Shown here piece after piece: positions 1 to 14,000 of a DNA stretch of 64,000 bases; within the stretch, counting starts at the first letter, position 1, and the number at the start of each line of letters is the position of its first letter. Location: assembly GCA_029721435.1 (NCBI GenBank), contig CM056592.1, forward strand, positions 34,359,611 through 34,423,610. Reading direction: 5' to 3'. The position numbers and the translations under genes were made by a program. Source of the DNA: Gymnothorax reevesii (taxonomy: Eukaryota > Chordata > Actinopteri > Anguilliformes > Muraenidae). The notes under the pieces were generated by a model. That model was not told the origin of the DNA and did no database searches. It worked only from the letters and a program-made list of their open reading frames with translations.

Positions 1-271
1 TTTTTTAATCCATTTATTTTTCATCGTTTGATTGGAGCGATTCATGCAGTCAGGCACTATCATGACCTCCTCAGAAAACCGAGCCAAGGACTGTTATGGC
101 CTCTCCTGGTACACTTCTCTGCTGTCGAGGCACGATCAAGCTAATCGGTTTATTCGCTCCGTAACCTTTTCCCTGAGTGTAACGATGCTGCTCCAGTCTG
201 TGTTTCAGCTCGCCTGAGCACGACTAACCCTCGTGTAATTAAATCAGGCTCCTAATGTCTTTGTTTTTCAG

Positions 272-404
272 AGGACTCTATGTGGCAGCTGTGTTTCACC
301 ATAAGGACAGCCTACTGGTGACCAACGAGGATCAAATCCCCATCGTCGAGATCGATGACTCCTACAGCAGCTCCATCATGCAGGACTTCCTCTGGTTCGC
401 CAAG
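272..404 (+). CDS. ankfn1: ankfn1 exon A (first in window)
   Basis: The exon follows a pyrimidine-rich acceptor ending TTTTTCAG at 271 and stops before GTAATA at 405. It enters with one base finishing a codon (phase 2-1), then encodes 44 residues beginning GLYVAAVFHHKDSLLVT and ending QDFLWFAK. In the family this block lies just C-terminal to the FN3 domain. Confidence 0.88.
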
Positions 405-3400
405 GTAATACTCAGAGCACTCTCGATTGCTGCCGAGCTCTGATTTTATTCACTGGATGACGTTGATAACTGGAATAGTTTCTGCACGGTGGTAGGAATA
501 TTGCTTAATCAAGCGGTCGTTACGGAAATTGCTCTCGCTTTGTTTTGAGTCAGTCATCAAGTCGACAGACGTGGGACGCGCCGTCAGATGCGTAATTGAA
601 ATAAATGGCCACCTGACGTGTGATTTTTAATTGCGGATAGCGCCGCGATTAGCCTCCGCGGGCGCAAACGGGGCGGTTCGCTGATTGGCAAGTTAATCGA
701 GGCCGAGCCGCGCCGGGTTTACGCCGTGGCGGTGAGAGATTAATCTGCCCGTTTCGCCTCCAGCTGTCCTGCATGTGGGAGGACGTCCGGTGGCTGAGGC
801 AGAGCCTGTCCAACACCATGTCCTCGTCCTCGACGCTGCAGGCTCGGCAGAAGATGCTGGCTGCCGCCGGGCAGCTCCAGGTCAGCCATGCCCGAGTGTC
901 TCCTTACTTACCCAAGCACAGGGTTCGGCTTCACAAGCGCACACCAAACGCTGATGAAATGTACTCAAAGTCAGAGCCCAGCCGCACTTAAAAGTGTCAG
1001 TACAGAGGCTATCTAGCGCAGTCGCAGGATCAGGACCACACCTCATCCGCGACGCATTCTGAACTTCCTATAAATACACACCTAACCCACTCCTCCCGTT
1101 CTGTTTTCGTACCATACGCCCCTCCCTCCCTCTCATCCTGTTCCTTTCTTCTCTCCCTTCTCTCGCCATGTCCTTTCTGTAGGGTCCTAGAGGGGTTCGT
1201 TGTGAGAATTCCCTATAGTAGCTTCCTCAAACTCGTAGTCAACAAAGCAGAATCAACCATTTTAAACTAGTGTAGTTGACGGTGCGGTCCTCGCTATTGA
1301 AACAGAAGTACACTATTGTGTACATCCATTACTACTGCCGTGTACTTGTTAGTGCAGTGAATCAGGGGCTTATAGGTGCATTCACCACATATCATTTGCC
1401 TCACAACAATAGTCCAGAGTGGATTTCAATCTCCAAAAGTGTATTTTATGAAGAATGCTTTAAAACTCTTCCTGTTGAAGGTAGATGATAAACTCTTGAA
1501 TGTTAGCACAATGAAAGTTTGTCTTGAAGCGCCATGGGGCTATTTTTTGGAAGTTAAATTGTTACTTTTCTAGAAAATTCTGAATATGCACTCTTAAAGT
1601 GTCAGGTTTAACACTCTTGGTGTCAAATTTTCTGATTTGAAAGTTCCTTCGAATTTGATAATTTCTATTTGTGGACTATTACGGCCAGGCACACTGGTCA
1701 TAACATAAACAAATAAAAGCCGAAAGGACTCGTGTCTAGGGGTTTTTAAGTTTAATTATAAGTTAAGCAATGCAACGAAAAATGGGAGAGAAACAAAAAA
1801 TACTTCATAACAGCAAGGCACAAGTGGTATGGGAGCCAACAGTTTCCAAAGGTCTCCATTGTTCTGCCAGGCCTCCCTGGTTTAATAGGATGGGCTCCGC
1901 CCACACAGAATTAGCCTCACCTGTAGCGTGGAGGGGCGAAGAACCCAAATACTGCCGAAGAGCCTAACACATTGAAGATGAACAACACCACCATAGGGCA
2001 GTGAGGGACATAACAGCAACAATTTGGGTCTGTATTTCTTCATAGGTATTTTTCTAGTCCATAACAGTCAGAGATGCTCTTGACACTACCTCAACATCTG
2101 GACATTATAGGCCCAAACATTCATTGGGCATATTATTGGCACGTATCTCAGCATGACTTATCACAGGACTCATTGAAAAACTAGGCTTTTAAGCCCAGTA
2201 AAAATTCTCAACTGATCATACCCATATACCGGAAGCCCATACAATAGAATATATCGGTGACCTCTATTCCGGCAATGACTCTGCAGATCACTGCCCTCAA
2301 TGAAAAGTTATGGCTTGTGCGAAACATGCTGGTTACAAAATGGCCGTTCTGCAGGGGTTTTCAGAGACAGCGAGCATCTTTGAAACGACTTCTCGAGCGT
2401 CCATCACACCATCCTGAGCCACTTTAAAGCCATTCCACATTAAAAAACGGATTATTCCGGCAGCTACAGCATAGAGGGTAAAATATAACTTAATTTCCCC
2501 CGCTGCTAGCTAATAGAAGTATTTAAAGATCCACTTAGGAATATCATTTGCAGTTCTTAGCCAAGTCGCATCTGAATTTACACTTTCAACATTAGCCGAA
2601 AGAAAAAAATAAGACATTAATCACAACAAATCAATAAATAGCGCAGCGTATTTATTTACTGATTTATGCTTAGCTAAACGGCAGTGCAGCCAGACCACAC
2701 GAATGCTGCCAGATTGCAGGCTCCCTTGCCGTCTCTCTCCTCCACTGAATGAATGGTTTTCAGGCCGACTCTAATGGGGATCTGTTTACCAGCTCATTAT
2801 GAGAGGGAAATGAAACAATTAGTCAGTGAGATCCAGAGCTGCCTGGGACCGACGCGCTGCTCCAGAAGTGCTGAAACGCGGCTGCCGCTCGTGAAAACGG
2901 CGTGTCTGTGAAAGCCGGAGGGAGACAGACAGACTTAAGAGCTCAGACGAGCATCCATCTCCTTTCCCTCGTGTTTAATTCTGCCTGACTTTAGCCTGGT
3001 GTCGGCACATTAGCGCACTGTAGCTGTTCTTTTTTTTGTGCCTGCTATCAGGACGTGTTATTCCTGAAACCTATTCTCTCCCTCTCTGTCTCTTGTTCTA
3101 TTATTTTTATTACTTAAGAGGTTTTTGTGAACCCTTATTGCGATTTTGCGGGCATTGTGTTCTTAGGAAGGGTCTCATGGTTTCTGTATGTGTGTTTAAT
3201 GTTACTGTTTGTGTCCTGTATCTGGTTCTGATTTCCTTCTTTCTCTCTCGCTTTCTCTTTCTCACTCTATTTTTTTCTACCTCTCTCCCCTTCTCTTTAT
3301 TTTTTTTCCCTCTCTCTCTCCCTCTCTCTCTCTCTCTCACCCTGCAGAATCTCCTGGGCACACACAACTTGGGCAGAGTGTATTACGAGCCCATCAAAGA

Positions 3401-6400
3401 CAGGCACGGCAATGTGATCCTGGTCACCATCAGGGAGATGGAGAGCCTGTACTCCTTCTTCAATGGGAAATGGATGCAGGTGTCCAAACTGCAGAGTCAG
3501 AGGAAATCCCTGTCCACACCCGAGGAGCCGACGGCGCTGGACATCCTGCTGATCACCATACAGGTCTGTGTGGCACCTGCTGATCACCATACAGCTCTGT
3601 GTGGCACATGCTGATCACCATACAGCTCTGTGTGACACATGCTGATCACCATACAGGTCAGAGTGGCACCTGCTGATCACCATACAGGTCTGTGTGGCAC
3701 CTGCTGATCACCATACATGTCTGAGTGGCACCTGCTGATCACCATCAGCTCTGTGTGGCACATGCTGATAACCATACAGGTCTGTGTGGCACATTGTAGG
3801 ATAGACTATGAAAAACAATAATTTAAGTCATAGCATCGCGCCGTTAAAGGGGCGAAAATTAGCGTGTCCTCCCACGCGTCATGTTTATAGCACTGCTGAT
3901 CGAAGCAGTAGCCGATAACCTCCCGTGACCACTGCAGAATCATTTGACCCAGGAGTGAATGCCGATTATATCCTTGCCCGCTGAACACTGAAGCCAGACG
4001 TTAGTGGGTGTTAGCGGGTTTTCTGTTCTGTGTGAAATAGGTATTAGTATGACAGTCAGGATCTAGTGGGATGCAACACTGGTCCGTGCTGAAGCTCCAT
4101 GTTTTTTGCATCTTCCCTCCAGGACATCCTGGCCTTTCAGAGACGCAGTCAGCACAGACTCTCCCCTGGGCTCTACCTGGGCTACCTGAAGCTCAGCAGC
4201 TCCGTGGATCAGATTAAGGTGCTGGTTCCTCAGAGAGTTCCCAACATGCTCTGCCACTTCAAGATCCGGGACAACTGGAACGTCTCCAGGTAAGGGGAAC
4301 CACGTCAATCAGGAAGTCCCGTCCAAGATGAGATACTGGGCAAGATTCTCAGACACAGATTAAGTTTTGCCTTCGACTAAATTCAATTTTGAACACGAAG
4401 TCATTTGGTCATTCCTATTGATTTTACTGCTAATTGGCCACATGTGTTTTCAAAAATGGTCTAACGAACCGCACTTTGCTGGGTTAGTCTGCGCAGCATG
4501 ATAGCAGTACGAACAAATAGTTGGTGCCTGAATTGAAGATGAATCAGTCACAAAATGATTTATGTTGGCTCAGGCAAATGTCAAAAATGATGATAACATT
4601 TGCCAAACACCAAAATAATGTTGTTGATAGCCTCAAAAGTGCAGCTGATTTTATGATTTCACCATCCACTGTAGATTCTCACTTAGTTTAGTCCCCCGAT
4701 CGAGCTTAATCTCTGTCTGTGGAACCGGGCCTTATTATAGCTAGCTCACTGAGGCTGACTTAGATGCACCATTGTTAATCAGTGCTAAGCTGGCAATGTT
4801 ATTAGTGTCTGGAAAATCTGGGAAAGCCAAATGTGGGATACCAAACCCACCGTGATGGTCGTGGTTTAGATATCAGCCCCTTAGAACAAGAGTGGTCCAA
4901 CTCTTTTTTTTTTTTTTCTTTTTCATTTTAAATTTTGGACCACTTTTGCACTGAACACTTAATGCTCTCTTGAAGTGCAGAAAATATAACCCACTCAATG
5001 TGTAGTGCTGTAACTACTCTGTGTTACTCCATTATTGCACTAAACAGATTGACCACTTTGGAATCATTTTCAGATTAAAACTTAAGAAGGACAAATATGG
5101 AGTTAAACCACTGTTGTTCTCAGGGGCTCATATATTGTGTACACTTTGCCCTTCTGGGTTATATCTAAGTCAGTTTTACATCATGATACATTGTCCATCA
5201 TGCTATTTAGTTCTGTTTGTAACACATGAAGGCAAACGATCTGTGTTTTACAACACAGATCTGTGAAAATGTGTTTTACACAATGTCATAGGCAGAGCTG
5301 GGGGGTTAAAAGTTTCATTACAGCCTCTTGCTGGCAGCGTCGCTTTCATTTTAGAGAGAGTCTCGTTTCCAAGTGCCTGTCCCCTGTCGCTCTGTGTTTT
5401 TAGCAGGACCTCGGGCCCACCGCCGGCCACGCGATGAAAGCCGAGTCTCCTGGGTAATTCCTCCTTATTTGATACTCCTTCTTAAGGAAAGCCCTCGTGG
5501 GGAGCTGTGTATTTGGCTACTATCGGATATCATTCCTCTTAAATAGGACTGGAGTCGTCAGGTAGAAGAATGTGCTCTGTCGCTTGGCTGTGCAGTGAGG
5601 AATTCTTGGAAGCCGCGCTGTGCAGTGTGAGTCGGATACGAACGAAAAATTAGCCAATCGCAGGATCAGAATGGCTTTTCGAGTCACCGGATTGAAACTT
5701 CAAAAACCCCTGGGCGCGCTGTATATAATAATCGGCGCTTGCAATTGAATTCTGCAATGACTTGAGACGTTTGTATATTTATAAAATTGCTCGCTTCAGT
5801 GGCCTTGATGTTTCCGAGCAGATTTTTTGAGTCGAGAAATCTCACGAGGCAGATGCCCATTGGATGTGACGGTTTATTCTCCCGTGCTGTTACCATAGCG
5901 ACGGGCCATGAATACCCCAAGATGAGCCAAAAGAGTCTTAATGGTCGGCCAAAGAAAGGGAAAATTACTCAAGGAGGGCTTAAACGTGCTTTCTTTTTAC
6001 CGTTGCCTCACATGGCGCAGCAGCGCGCTCTTCCCTCGCCGTTTACGCCGCTGCTTTTTTCCATCAGACACAGAATGTTATTTGTTTTGGTTCACTAAAT
6101 GAACTGTTTATTTATTTTAATCCCCGGTCACAAATTTGCCCCTGGCTGGTTGGTCTAGACAGGGCCCATATTATCGAGCTGCTTGGCGTGGTAGTAAAAA
6201 ACTGAATTTACTGTCGCTTTCCGAACGCGGCACTGCGGCAGCCAGCGGGGGCCTCGTGTGTCTGAGACGCCGAGTCGCGCGAGACGACGTTCATCATGGG
6301 CCCGATGAGAGGGCCTGGGGGGGGTCTTTTTCCACAAACGAACCCTCCCGCATACGCTGGCATGTCCTAGCACCCGAGAACAAGTGAGGTTCAGTCCTTA

Positions 6401-8011
6401 TCTGTACGACGGTCCCCCTATTGCAGCTGTGACGTGTCTGAGTCACTGAAACCACTATTAGCAGCGGCCTGGGAAGCTACGCTAACGCTAAATGCTAATT
6501 AACTTGCAGGTAAATACGTGATCTTGTTGAAAGCACTTACTTTGGCAAATGTGAAGGCGAAAAATCTTTCATTCTGAAGAAACAGACAGTAGTTAGAAAC
6601 ATCTGAGTTAGGCGAGGTGCATCCAGGAAAGTATTGCGGAAAAGTGCACAATTGAAGTGAAAAATTTGATGCCTGGAAGGTTGTTACTATAATTGATGGA
6701 TTACAGTAGAATTTCAGTTTTAATTTTTAACACTGGGGTTTAGTGCTATTTTCACCATGTCTTCTTCTGGTAGATTCAGTGCATCACACATCATACATGG
6801 CGACTGTGAAGGGAGGCTTCATTCATTCAAGCAGCAAAACTAAGTCCGAAAAAAATGTTCGATTTGCTAATTGTTGTTATGTGTGGAGTCTTTATCTTCT
6901 CAGATGTCCGATATATCTTTCGTGTTTGTGCGAGACTTTTGAGTAATGCCACTGCTGCATAATCAATCAATCAATCAATCAATTCAATTGGGCTTTATTT
7001 GTGTAGCACTGTACAAACACAATAGTAGCGCCATTGCTGTCTTCGCAATCTGTATTGCAATTCGGCTTCGTTTCCCTGGACATGATCTGTTAGTCCAAAA
7101 CTAGACAAATAAAAATGGCAGTGTCTGATTTTGCCTTATTGTGTCACTGAAAATGTAACAAATCTTCATTTATTCTCTAAATAGAAATCCTCAATTTTAT
7201 CTTTTCTCAGTATTTTCCCTGAGGCCTAAATAAGTCGAGTAGTTATCCTCACAGAGGCAGAGAGTTCTCTGTCTCTGTCGCACCTTTCTCTCCGAAACAG
7301 TAATTATCTTCCCCACAGCCTTTTGTGGGTCCTGATTTAAGTTTGCGATAATCCATCTCTGTCAGAGGAGATATTAGCACGGATACGAGGTGAGCGCCGC
7401 CGGTACTCGATCCTCAGCACTCGGCTGATATAGCAGAAGCCTGGACTCGGGATATTTGGAAACACCCGGCGGTGTCAGAGGGGGGAGAATGGTAGCGTGT
7501 TTGCTGACGGCGAGCGTCTCCGTCTCTCGCTCAGGGACGAGTGGGACTGGCTGCAGAAGCTGTCGGGTCCGGTGCGGGTGGAGACCGCGGAGCAGACCGG
7601 CGACTGCCACACGCCGCTCTTCTTCTACGAGCTCCAGATGGCTGTCAAAGGCTTTCTCAAACAAATCAATCTACCTCTTCACCAGGTACTCCTCATGCAA
7701 GCAGAGCCGCTCGGCATCTGTCTGTCGTACAGCTCCTGTTCCACCCCTACTTTTTTTTACGGTCATGATGTTGTCGGAATTTTTGGTTTGAGAAGACAGA
7801 GATCCACTTATTCACTCATTGCCTATTTTGTGGCTAAGTCTGAATCGAAGAGCCCTTCGATTAGTGATTGAAGTTTTCAGTCAGAGGAGGTGCTTAACTG
7901 TGCATCTTTCCTCCAGAACTGACTGCGCATTTCTTTCTGTGCAGCAGTTCTCATCTTCTTGTAAGTGTAAAGTCTGAAGCTTGTGTGATAACACAGCTGA
8001 CCCCCCCCCCC

Positions 8012-8053
<42 letters not shown>

Positions 8054-11000
8054 AACACACTCTCTCCCAGACATGCATTGCCTTCTGCGGAGAACAAAAC
8101 TTGTTGCATCTAATTTGAAAATCTCATTAGCGCTGACGCTCAGTTCCGCTTACTTTAAGCGCATTACCTCTTAAGAGCTGAGCATATTATTTGATTAATC
8201 GCAAGTTATGGTGTGAGATGGGCTCGGAGACCTGCTTTTATTCACAGTAATGAACTGTGATTTTCGCAATCCCTTTCTTCATGTTTTTCTGTTCTGTTTC
8301 GTGTTTAGTCTGCTCCATTGGATCTTTTTGTCTTGAATTTAATTTCCACTGTCTTGCCATTTTGCCCCCTAGAGAATCATGATAACAGCAATTCTAAAGT
8401 CTTTGTGCTTCAATAGCCTTTCCAATCAAATTTATTCTCAGTACTAAGGACTTATTATTTTCAGATAAAAGCTGTGCATCGCTGAAAGCAGCTAATGGTT
8501 GTGTAACTGTAAATTCTGGAATAACAAATAACTATCAAGGTAATATGTGTTGACAGGTCATTACCATGAGAGAAAATGTAAAAATTATGGCCACATTGAT
8601 ACTAAAATGAGCTGGTAAGATATAAACCTGTTGTGCCGCAATGTGCGGCATAATAAACACCTCTGAAATAATGTTTTGTAAGCAAAAATCGTTATGTGAG
8701 GATAACTGCACATGTAAGTGGCGCAGAATGAACCACTTAAGTGTGCAGTTATGTTCGTATAATGATCAGCATAGCATTGTGTATTGTGCCTACACCACTG
8801 CTAACGCTCATTTGTGCTCATCGAAAGGCATCATTTTTGTGTTCATTCCAAAAATTGCCTTTATATGCGGACTATTTCCTGCATTATTAAATGATGTCGA
8901 TTGGGGACAGCGCGAGCTGTTTTTACACGTCCAAATCTCCGGTTGTTAGCTCTGTTTTGTTCTGTCGCTATATAAGAGCGGCAGTTACCAGCTCTGCTGC
9001 GTCACAGTTCAACTCAAGACAGTTGTACTACAGCGCCTTTCCCCAGTTGTCATGGCCACCTCGCTCAACAAAGATATTAATCGTTGCATCGTAAAGCTCA
9101 CAAATATCCGTGTCTATTTTTAGCCTGTAAATGGATTCACATCTGCAGTGAATGTGAACATGCGTTGCGTGTGCGACACACAGTGAAAACAGGTGTGACA
9201 CGTGCAGGGGTTGAGTACTCCAGGTTTATGAATGGTTGTACTCTTTGCATGGTGTGAGAATGGGTGCAGGGAGTGTGATTGGGTGTAGCATGTGCGGTTG
9301 TAGCATATAGTATGTCCGTGAGTGGGGCTAGCGCTCGGGAGTGTTTGGGTGTTTGTGGGTGTAGCGAGCGTACGGAGGGTGGCTGGGTGTAGGACGTGCG
9401 GGGAGTGTGCACGGCTGTTGGACATTCAGAATGTGTTCGTGAGTGTGGGGAGCGTGAATAGGTGTAGCATCCACGGGGAATGTGAGCAGTTTTGGCACGT
9501 GCAGGGAGTAGGGGATGGGTGTTGCGAGTGTAAGGGTGTTGCGTGAGCAGTGCGTTGCGATGGTCGTAGCATGTGTTGATCGCACGAACAGGCTAGCGAC
9601 GCTATGAGCTAACCCCTCTGCGCTCTGTGCCGGCGTGCGTGTGTGTCCCCATCCAGGCCAAGCACTTCCGTCTCTACACGCAGGAGGTGCTGGAGCTCGG
9701 ACACAACGTCTCCTTCCTCCTCCTGCTGCCTGCCTCCGACGACGTCTGCTCGGCCCCGGGACAGACCAACCCCTACACCCTGCATTCAGGCTTTCTCAAC
9801 CTCCCGCTCCAAATGTTCGAGCTCGGTACGCTGCCTTCTGTTTCGCCTGCAGTATTAGCTCAGACAACTCATCAAAATCCACAGATTCCTATCTGGTCTC
9901 GCTGCTCCCGGCGGACCAGCAATAAATCTCGCGTGCGGTACAGACGGCCACCTCCTGCGTAGCACGACAGGAGGATTCTGCCTTGAGACCTGCAGAAAGC
10001 TGGGCTATTTTGGCCCCAAACAAAAATAATTGATGCCACAAGTAGAATTTGAATGCAGCTTTATTCTGATTCTGAGGGATGATGGGTTCTTTCAAAAGAT
10101 TCTAAAATGTTTTGAGTATAATGGAACATGAATTTTTAACAGTAGGCTTTTTTGTAGCAGAAGTGCGAAAAGGCGCTTAATTTTTGAAGAAATAAGCAAA
10201 AAGCCCACAAGTCGTAACACTGACAAATGCAAGTGTTGCAAACAAGAGCCACCATCTTAATATGTGATTTTGCATGAATGTGAAGTAAAATTAGACTTTA
10301 ATAAAACTTGCTTTTGTCTCTTCTGTGTTTGCAGTTCACTTTTGCACTTATAAGGAAAAATTCATCAGCTTGTACTGCCGTCTGTCCTCCGTCTTGGAGC
10401 TTGACTCACTTATTACCCAGCTGGCCGTGCGAGAGGCCATCTTGGATTCTGAAATCGCGACTGCAAAACAGCGGCACCAGCACATTCTCGATTATATTCA
10501 GGTATGTAACGCTTCCAGAGGGCCGCTCATAAACCGTATTATGTGGTTTTATACGGGTGCCACGAATACTGCGGTCATCTAAGTTCTGTTTGCTTTCCTC
10601 CGATGCAAAACATTTATAAGATATTTATTAAAAATGTATCCTTTTATCTCAACCCCAGAATATCGTATGTCTTAGTATTGACATGTTTTTATTAAAGAAA
10701 ATGGTGCGCGTGTTCTCAGGTGCATACATTAGGAGTATTATTGCATTAAAAGGAAAATAAAAAATGGTGCAAAAATAACTGAAGTAATAACCTAATTATA
10801 AGGGCTTATTGACATAATAAAATGTTAGTGCTGCGCTTGTAAATTCTGAAGTCGCTTATTTTCTTTTAAAAAATTTAATTACTCCCTGGCTCATTCTCTC
10901 GCCTCTTTTTGAAAGACAGCATCTGTTAATTGACTGTAAATAATTCAGATTTGGCTCTTAAAGGCCCGCTCCGTTAATTAATGTTCTTATGTGTGAAGCA

Positions 11001-14000
11001 CTTACCTAGAAAGTTCCACACAGACCACAAACAGCACCTAAGAGGGGGAGGGGAAGTGTGTACGCTGTCAAGCGTGTGTGCCTCTGCAATATGGATTCAA
11101 TTATGAGGGAGTGTGAAAATGTTAATGCGTTAGGTAAACTGTTTTAAAAAGGCAGCAGCTGTCAGGAACGGCGAGACGCGAGAGGGATTTAAGGTCAGGC
11201 TTGTTTTTTTTCGCTGTGACCTCAGACCATTTCCATCGCTCGCGATCGCTATCTAATGGAGACCCTCCGCTGCCAAGTCTGTCTCTCCTCGGTCGCTTTC
11301 TTCGGGTTATGGGGTACCGGGTGAACAAGTGGCTTCGCGGCGCCGTGATGGAGCACGGCAGTTCGATGAAAGGAGTTTATACTGTGGAGCTGAGAACGTT
11401 TTGTGCTCGTGAGAGCGTATCAAACGGTTTTTCGCTTTAAAAAATGTAATGGCATTCAGACCTTCGCCTTGTGGTCCTTAAATATTTTAACCCCAAGAGC
11501 GCTAAATGCAGATATTGTGGCTCAATGATGTAAGTTATCTAAATCAAGGCTGTTGAAAACCTATCGTGTTGCGACTTGTTTTGAGCTCTTTTAACCCTTT
11601 ACTCCCCGATACCGCCTACAGTCGTGATAATTTAGGTCGCTGTGCAGGCGAGTCCCGACTACAGGCGTGATAAGCATATCGCTTCTGCCGGTGAATCCCG
11701 ACTACAGTAGTGATATTTGCCTGTTGTGAAACGATGCATGATGAACCGAGATGTGACATTCCAGAGGAAGATCTCGAATATCAGCCAATCAGAAATGGTC
11801 TAATAAAGCTTTATACAACTTCCGAAAATGATATGTCGTTCTTTCATTGGTCATTTTACAATATAGGGGTCGAAGTCTCACGCAATTTATGAATGAGATT
11901 TTCTTACAAATAAACATGGATTCTAGTGATGGTAGTGGGTCAGAATTTGATGGTTTTTCTGCAAACGATTTCGAGTTAGCTCAGCATAGACTAGATGGGT
12001 TATTAGAGGAAGCTTCAGACATCGATCTGAGTGATTTCGAAGACGATCTAGACGACAGTGATGATGATGTACCCCTAGCGAGACTGTTCAGAGTTCGACA
12101 AAACAATGCCGATAATGGCGGCGTTGATGAAGCTCAGGAACCAGACGCAGATATGTGGACATCAGCTCACTGCTAAAGATATTGACGATTTTGTTCGGAA
12201 TCCCGGGCCAGTAACAATTCTTGACAAAACTAAGACGGAAATTGACTTTTTCCATTTGATCATTGACGATTCATTATACCAAAAATTTGCCGATGAAACG
12301 AACAGATAGCACAATGTTATGTAAAACACTGAGTAGAAACAAACTTGAAAATAGTTTGTGTGATGAACTGGACAAAAGACAATTTAATATAATTTTAATT
12401 CATTTTTGGTGTGAACAAGGATGAAACTATTTGGAACAAGTTCTGAAAATTTGGTAAATAAATATTAAGTATTAAGAAAGCTACACCAGCCATATTGTCT
12501 TAGGGCACCAGGGGTCAGTGGCTGCTAGGGCAGCAGTATAAGATAGCTACTAGGGAGTAAAGAGTTAAACAAGTCGCCACTTGATAGGTTTTCAGCCGCA
12601 CAAGACAATTAGATTTATATATTTTTTTAATTTATTTCAGCCCTCTAATGGTTAAGATGCCCTCGGACTTGAAGGGGCATCTTATGGCATACAAAGCAGA
12701 CACACGTGCGCAAGCATCCGTACACATTCTATATGCTATTGTGATAAAATGAACCGTCATAAATTGATAGCGGTAGTGCATTTCACAAGTAACCCTTGTA
12801 TGTTATGTGTTGTCTCTCAGTCAGTGTGTTCAGAAATGTATTCGGCAGCGAATTCTAAAAGTGAAAACACCCACTCTGCTTGCTCATTTACCATTCGGCT
12901 CCGCATTCAGACATAATCTTACGAACGGCCTGCAGCCCAACTTATTATTTTAACCGAATCCTCTCAGATGTATTCGGGAGGAAATGTCAGTCGATGGGCT
13001 CTGTAGATTACGTTTCCCCAGGCCCTGGAGCCGACTCCATGCCAGACAAGCACCGGAGTAAAGAATTTGGCCCACGATTACCCCGCTGGCTGTTCCTCGT
13101 GCACACGCCTCCCTGTGCGATACAAAACAGTGATCACATGTCCGCTGTGGCCCACATTAGGTGTGCGGACTGAATTAATTGAGCACTCTAACGATATCAC
13201 TGCATCATGCATACAAACTCGCCTCGGGACCACGTATCTTTAATGTTGCCAATATCTCTTCGAGAGTTATGTACTGAGTAACCTGAGATGAGAGATGGAA
13301 ACTCTGTAGCGCGGAGAGATCTACTCGCCCGCGGCAGACGGCAACCAGCGCAGTACATTTTCAGTCGAAAATAAAGGAAAAAATGCCATCCATACTTCTC
13401 CTCTTCCCACAATTCCCTTCTCTTCTGCACGTCAGAGCGTTAGCATACTTTCCAGCAGAGTCAACCCCAGGTGTCAAGTCTCATTGCTAATGCATATCGC
13501 TCTGGCTGCAAGTGCCAAAAAGGCCTTGAATTTCCACACAAAAAGTGTGTTTTTTTTTTTTAATTCACATTATGGCCTCGCTTCCTATACTGCCGTTTTC
13601 AAATAAGCCACACATTATAGAGCGGGTTTCAGGCATGACCCACATCCCGCAAGGGTGACTTGATTTGATTGGGAATATAAGCACACCAGTATAGGCAGAC
13701 TGCGCGGCTCCGGAGCTGAGAAGATTGGGGGCACATTCCGGTACCTTCCATTTCGCTGCTCTGTGATTGCGCGCTGAGTATTCATTAGCCTCGCTGGGGC
13801 CGATTGGCGTATTTCTTTACGTCACCTCTGGCTGTCTCTTCTGACTGTGACGTTAAGGTTAAGGCACGGAACACATTCTCGCATTCATTTTTGATTTGAA
13901 AAAATTGCCCTTTAATTAAAACTGACCTTCAGCAGGAAATATTCTTAGCAATGGAAGAAAACTCAATACATCAGGCTGAGGAGCTTAAGTTCTGCTGCTT

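Noticed and set aside
3036..3614. 192-codon frame starting upstream of ankfn1 exon C
   Set aside because: Only 3348-3563 is exon. The preceding codons are the intron's pyrimidine tract and the last ones are minisatellite.
3551..3795. Regularly spaced repeats resembling a CRISPR array
   Set aside because: Units are contiguous without spacers, in a vertebrate intron. It is a minisatellite.
6136..6387. CpG-rich patch open on both strands inside an ankfn1 intron
   Set aside because: Openness on both strands reflects base composition. No phase-compatible splice sites joining it to the flanking ankfn1 exons were seen.
7877..8078. Two complement frames rich in Cys and Val
   Set aside because: Translation of the CA microsatellite and poly-C run.
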